A stretch of DNA of 64,000 bases from Aphelocoma coerulescens (taxonomy: Eukaryota > Chordata > Aves > Passeriformes > Corvidae). Shown here in pieces: positions 58,101-64,000 of the stretch. Below the pieces are notes generated by a model that did not search any database, was not told the origin of the DNA, and saw only the letters and a list, made by a program, of their open reading frames with translations. Made by a program: the position numbers and the translations under genes. The stretch lies in assembly GCF_041296385.1 (NCBI RefSeq), contig NC_091019.1, positions 10,926,031-10,990,030 of the forward strand, in the 5' to 3' direction. The stretch's first letter is position 1, and every line of letters begins with the position of its first letter.

Positions 58101-61100
58101 ATGGGTGAGCTGTAGGACCAACAAGGCCCAGACCATTTTCTGTTGTCTCCATTCATCTGGCACTTGTGTTCTTAGATTTCCCATAGTCCAGACAAGGACT
58201 CTGACAGGGCTAAACAACTCCATAGCCAGCAAATAAATTCAGAGTATATCAGTGTCTTGTATGTCAGTGTCTCATGTAATGCACCACTGACTTCCTATAC
58301 GTTCAGAATTGAGGAAAGAAGAGACACCAGCTGTGAAAATCCCCACCTGAGCTAAAGAATCCCTTGTTTAGGAAACAAGCAGGATTACACAGGGGTGTGC
58401 TTCAGCAGCAGACCTTCCTCTATGCAGCAGCACCTAGGGCTGCATGAAAGAAAAAGGGGGATTACAAGGCATTTGAAATGTTACTCTTTTTCTGCTGAAC
58501 AAGTCTTGCATGAATCCTAACTCAGAACAGCTCACAACTGAAGTGCATTTAGTATTTACCTTCTCTTCATCAGATGACAAGGAGAAGTGGAATTTTGCTG
58601 TGCTTCACCAAGGGAATGATGCCATGGCTTTCTGCACAGCGACTGTAACCAAAAGTTCCCAAGATCCAAATTGGTTCTGACACAAATCCTTCCATGAACC
58701 TGTCACTGGCCTTCAGCATCTTTGTTTTCCTACTGATGCGAAGCAGGATGTGAGTGACAGTGCTGGGACCAGCACACAGCAAAGCAGAGATCATCCTGCA
58801 GCTCTCTGGACCTTCTGTGGTAGCATCAGGTAATTTCCTTAGAAATAAAGCTTTAATTGAACTTGAGTGACTAATATGTTCAAACCAGAAACTTTCCTGT
58901 GGGTTTTAAAAATTTAATTATATTCCATCCCCAAATTTTCCTAGTGCTACTCATTGAAAATACACAGCTGCACTGGTAAAGCTGTCAGTGAAAGGAAGCA
59001 AGAGGTTTTGGCAGCTGCACAGAGGGGAAGAGGTGAGGCCCTGGACTCATGAGAAGGCGTTGGAGACAGTTTAGGCTTGGAGATCTCTGGAGTCTGATGA
59101 CATTTTTGGCGATCTGAAGAAAACTCATTTCATCCCCACCCTTTTGTGAATAAGGCAGAGGTGAGTAGGTTACCAGGCAGCAGGTCTTGGTCCCAGCTCT
59201 TGCAGCCACATATCGTATGACCACAGTCAAAGTGTGCTTGGGTCCCTCCATCATCTGCAGGAAGGAGGACATGCACTTTCCATCATGAGCATCCAGATCT
59301 GAGGCAGTCTGGGAGGAGAATTTTTAGCACTATGAAACAGATGCATTTGAGCCCCAAAGTGCTCAAGGTACATGCTGATGTTTCCAGCATGGTTTTCAGC
59401 TCAGGAGCATTGCACACACAGTTCTGAGCTAGTGGATCTTCTCAGCAAAGAACATGTTCATCCATGCAAGTCACTCTGAAAGAGCAAAAGAACAGCCTTC
59501 CTGGTATTTGTCCTCCTTTGCACATCACAGAAATATATTTTCTCTCTGTCTAAAGCACTTTCTCCTACATTTATGCAGCCCCTATCACTGGAGAGGGAGT
59601 CAGCAGCGTGGGTCCAAGGCACTGGCACAAAATAAAACACAAATAATCATTATTTAGGCAATTTATTTTCAACCTATATTTTAGTAATTTAAAATGTAAC
59701 AGAGAAGAGTAAAACCCCAAAGACATACCAATAGTCTAATAAACACTTGGGACTGTGAAATACCATAGTGGAAAAATAAATCACCACCTTCAGAAAAAGT
59801 CTGCCTGAAAAAAAAAGACGTTCCTGTGCAAGAGATGCTATTTCAGTACTGTGGGCAAAAAGTGCTATATAAGTATTAATTAGTATTGATTTTTACTGCT
59901 GTTGTTTCAGCTGCCTACACTAAATATGGTAGAAATATCTCCTTCCCAGCCATGCAGTACAGCAAGACATTTTTAACATAGGAAAGACAGCTTTCAAAGC
60001 CTAACTTCTAAGGGGTTCAATACCTAAGTCACAGAGTATTACACCTTCACTGACATTAGTATCAGCCTGGAAGAGAATTGCAGTTTATATGAATGTTTTG
60101 TTCCTGAACTAACTTAATTTAAAATATGTGAACAGCGTATATTCATAGAGTTTCCCTTATTCAGAGCTTCTGTCCCACCACCTTACTGCAGTAAAGCCTT
60201 ACTAATGCCATTTCTGAAGCACTCTGCCTTACACACACCTCATGGATGATGATGAGCTGGTGATATCTAAGGTGCTGTTAATCACCTTCTTCAGAGGAAA
60301 GAAAAGTAGCCCATGACACTGTGTGAACCCCTCCTGCCCATTCTGCAGCACTGGCCCCTCCAGCTCTCCTTGATGTGGTAATGCAAGAGCAGACCAAAAA
60401 GAAACGTGCAACTCTCGGCAGCGTACATCAATGAGGAAACCAAAATAGGTTTATCAAAGAAAAATGTGACTCTGACCCATCCTTGGAACCAAATCAAAGA
60501 GTATCTAATGGCAGCAGTAGGTCTCCAAGAAGAAAACAAAGCTAAACTAGTTTAAAATAGATCCAAAGAAGAATACATGGGTTTTTTTGTTGTGGTCATT
60601 GCCAGCCAGATTATGATTGGTTACAAATGTTAAGGGCCCTTGAGTTGCTTGAGTCCTTAATCCATCAAATTGGTCATCGCTATGTGCCAAGCAATGACCT
60701 CAGTCAAAAGCCATAAATCACTGCTCAGTTAAAGAACCAAGCCTGCAAGCTCCCTCAAGTATCACTTCTCTCAGCACTTGTGTGTGGGGAAGGCAGGCTG
60801 CCCAGGGTTTGGGATTAGGTGATTTACGTGGAGGAAGACAAAAGAGCTCTCAACCCCGAGTACCAAATTTTGCATTAACAGAAGGTGGCATGGTGCACAC
60901 TGAATAAAAAAAGAACAATAAAAGCCAGGGTGTGTTTGCTTCACATGTGGGTTAACAGCTGAAAGATCTGCTTCCTTACAGTGTGGTCCCAGTAAAAGAT
61001 TTAAAGCAGCATGTAAGAAGTTGTATCAGAATTTGTATCTACTGCCCCTCTAATCATCTAATTGCTAATCCTCTTCAGGGCATCACCAGCCACCTTGCAG

Positions 61101-64000
61101 TTACTACACTTTGTAAAGAGTGCCAAAGACATGTGCTGTTCATCAATATCATTGCAAATTCTCAGAAAGTTCACTCTCCATTCTGAAGCCTAGGAATTTC
61201 TAGCTGTGTTCTATTTGGCATCAATACCAAAGATGATGAAGCCTTTTTTTAAGTATGAAAGTTAGCTCATCTTTACACACATAAAACAGGTGTTCAACTA
61301 GAAAGCTTTCTACAGTAGGAACTGTATGATCAAAGTAACCTTAAGAAACCCTGCTGTTATAAGGATTTTGAGGATCCAGGAGAATGTAGGGGGAGGAGGG
61401 AGAAAGGAATATTTTAAACAGTAGAGAATAAGTGTGGTTACATTTTTCACCACTGAGCACTTTAGACCAAACTGTTTCCTGTGGTAGGACAGCTTTCATG
61501 AAGCCTTTCACCATCTCTCTCTATTCCAGTGATTTCTAGTCTTTTTTCAAATATTTATCTGCTTGTGTTTCCATACATATATCTATGAGATATATATATA
61601 TATTTAAAACACAATAAGTAACAACATCATAGGTTACAGTAAAAATACACGTTGACGTGCTGTACCATTAAATGCAAATATTTCCAAGGCAGTTTGGAGC
61701 TGAAGGCTGTGTCTGCATTAATAATACCCTCCAAAAGGTTTTAATCTCACAAGCTTTCTGCACATCCCAAATTAGGCTGTAGCAATTACAGCAGAGGCCA
61801 CTCATATTATTCATTCAAATTTAAATACAAGAGTCAGTCCTTGAAGGAACAGACTGTATTTTGGCAACGAAATCTTACCTCTCATAGTCCAAAGTAGTAT
61901 TTTAAATGAAAATTCATCAAAATTAAAAGTATTGGCAAAGTAAGTGTCTTGGGCTTTCATACAATCTTATTTTTAAATGCTTTTGGCAGCTAACTCCATC
62001 TTTAAAATTCCATTACAATTATGTGGAATTGCCTTCTATGCTGAAAGGACATAAAACAATGAGAATAGATTTACCTCCTTTCTGTTTCCGTTTCAAGAAC
62101 TCCTGAGGAATAAAACCTGACACAGAGGGGATGAAGTAACTTGGCTTTCATGGCAGGATTACACAAACCACAGGAGGACAGAACCACTCTACCCACCGCA
62201 GTCCTTCATACCTTGAGATCCTGGCTCCAGGAAAGGGAATTCCAGGGGAATCTTGCCAGTGTGCCTAACCTAGTCATGACTGCAGCCTACTGTTGCAAAA
62301 GGCACTGTGAATGGAAACAACAGGCTTTTCTCCATACACCTGCCCCACCAGCTCCTTTTCAAACTTGTGTGCCTCCTGACATTTAGGAAACCGAGAAGTG
62401 CAATCCTGCTGTGTGTGGGAATCATCACCTAAAGTAATCCAGTGCCCCAAGATTCACAGTGGAGCTGCAGTCAGCAACATGCTGGACATCCACTGGCTGC
62501 AGAAAGCCTGGGGTTTGACCCGAGAAGCTCAACAGAGAAAGCAACTTAAAATATACAACTGCCAATGCAACATGGTGTCTTTTTTGGCAGAGAAGATAAA
62601 AATAGCAAAGAAATGACAGCTCTGTTCTTTTTATGAAAGCCTGGCAGTTTTCCAGTAGAGACTTAAGTACTTTTTGTACTTTGGGGGAAAAAAAAAGGTG
62701 ATGGGATGTGGTCCAAGACTGGTCATACAAACCTGAGAACTATGGAATAAGAGGCTGGGCTGAAGCAGCCAAAGTGGTACCACCAGCTGCAGCCCCATTA
62801 ATTAATGCTCTGTGGTATGTAGCTGTAAGAATGACCCTGATAATTGTTGAATACAAGCAGATAACTTCTACAGAACAGCTCTGCTTTTCTTACTGTGGTG
62901 TACTTACCCGAGGAGTACCTCGCACATTTCCCCATCTCACAGGGCAGTAAATTAGTTCTAATTGCAGAGGTATGTAGTAAAAGCTGTGCTCAGCTTTCTG
63001 CAGCATTTGAAGATTTATTTTACAGTTTTAGGTTTTCTCTGGATGCCTCAAATTGTGGGGAAAGGGACATGAGAGAAAATGCAGATTTTATAGATCTATA
63101 AAATTACCTCAGTTTAGACAAATAAGTGTTTCTCTGCAACTCAAACAATGTAATTGAAAACTACAGTTCTGCGGGGGACAGCACAGTGCACTAGAATAGA
63201 GATTTCTTATTTTTTGCAGTTCTTTTAATTTGAAAAGAATGATAACTTTATCTGCTTAAAGGGGAAAATATGACAGTGCAATAAACTATTTTTAACATAT
63301 CCTAACTCTAGTTTTATGAATAATTTTGAAAAAAAAAATTGCCAGTAGTGGATACAGAGCAAAATTCTACAGCTCCACGGAGAGCACTGACTCGTGCAAA
63401 CAGCAGCAACTGCCTGAACGAGCTACCAGAGCCACTGGGTGCAATCCTCCAGCAGAAAGAGCCCAGTATTTCAGATCCTTGTGCTATGCCTTTAGTCTCT
63501 GTGTGGCACTCAGCCACGCTCTAAATCCTCTTTTACAAATATTTTCTTTGTCCTTTTTGTCTCCTATACATTGCTGTTCCCCTGTCCCTGTTACAGGTAA
63601 GCCTCCACACTAAAATCCATCAGGGAACAGCAGCTGCCCACAGCAGCTCCTCACTCCTTCCAGAGCCAGATCCTTCTGGTACTTGTGAACTTAACAAACA
63701 GCCTGAGGATTTTATCTCAAAACAAAGCTGTTGGGTTGATCCAAGGAAACAATGTTTATCTCAGACTGCAGAATACAACTTGCAGGTCCTGCGCAGAGGC
63801 AAGGATACTTAACATGTGTTGCTTTTAGCTGTGAGCTACCTGTTCCTGTCAGGAATCTGACATGCAGGGGAAATGCTGTTTTCTTGTTTCTCAGTAAGTG
63901 CCAGCGAGGAGCTATTTCCTCTGACCAAACCCCAGCACCTACATGCATGACAATAGATATGTAGTCTTGCAAATGAAATCCACAAACAAAAAGTAGTCAC
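49101..64000. other. Intergenic 5' flank of WT1, nothing recognised
   Basis: About 14.9 kb of AT-rich, CpG-poor sequence. All ORFs are short (147 codons or fewer) without recognisable domains or convincing exon structure. Only short homopolymers and a TA tract near 61588-61604 were noted. In vertebrates the next gene on this side is usually EIF3M; no exon of it is recognised. Conserved enhancers may be present but cannot be seen without alignment. Confidence 0.7.

Overview
The window is a vertebrate nuclear locus and almost certainly avian. It carries one protein-coding gene, WT1 (Wilms tumour 1 zinc-finger transcription factor), complete in its coding part and running on the minus strand from about 40.2 kb (start codon) down to 7.88 kb (stop codon). 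Three things point to a bird: a 5'-truncated CR1 LINE with bird-type sequence at 48.15-49.10 kb, a CR1 3' tail at 42.7 kb, and a WT1 protein that lacks both the mammalian 17-residue exon 5 and the long N-terminal proline run. No database could be searched. Species and exon identities rest on recognising the protein and on splice sites and reading phases that fit at every junction.

Layout: 1-6.6 kb is 3' flank with no recognisable gene. About 6.6-7.88 kb is the likely WT1 3' UTR. Nine coding exons follow, named here by mammalian number: 10 (7880-8001), 9 (11346-11438, with the +/-KTS double donor), 8 (12205-12294), 7 (18522-18672), 6 (20034-20136), no exon 5, 4 (28987-29064), 3 (35136-35238), 2 (35440-35562) and 1 (39836-40226 from the ATG). 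The joined frame is 1254 nt, giving 417 residues (+KTS) or 414 (-KTS). From 40.2 to 45.06 kb lies a very GC-rich promoter and upstream region. From 45 to 64 kb is AT-richer intergenic sequence whose only recognised element is the CR1 copy.

Base composition splits the locus sharply. Roughly 28.2-45.06 kb (exons 1-4, introns 1-3, start of intron 4, promoter and upstream flank) is studded with CpG islands. Both flanks, including the zinc-finger exons, are AT-rich and CpG-poor. The many long open frames in the GC-rich block look like chance frames without stops.

Within the gene, exons 1-4 and 6 encode the regulatory N-terminal half, with two SUMO consensus motifs. Exons 7-10 each encode one C2H2 zinc finger, and the exon 9 double donor sets the linker between fingers 3 and 4. 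No previously undescribed system was found. The observations most worth checking are the intact KTS double donor and its intronic flank, the open frame upstream of the ATG that could support CUG initiation, the strand-complementary low-complexity blocks flanking exons 2-3, and the multi-island CpG domain inside the gene.
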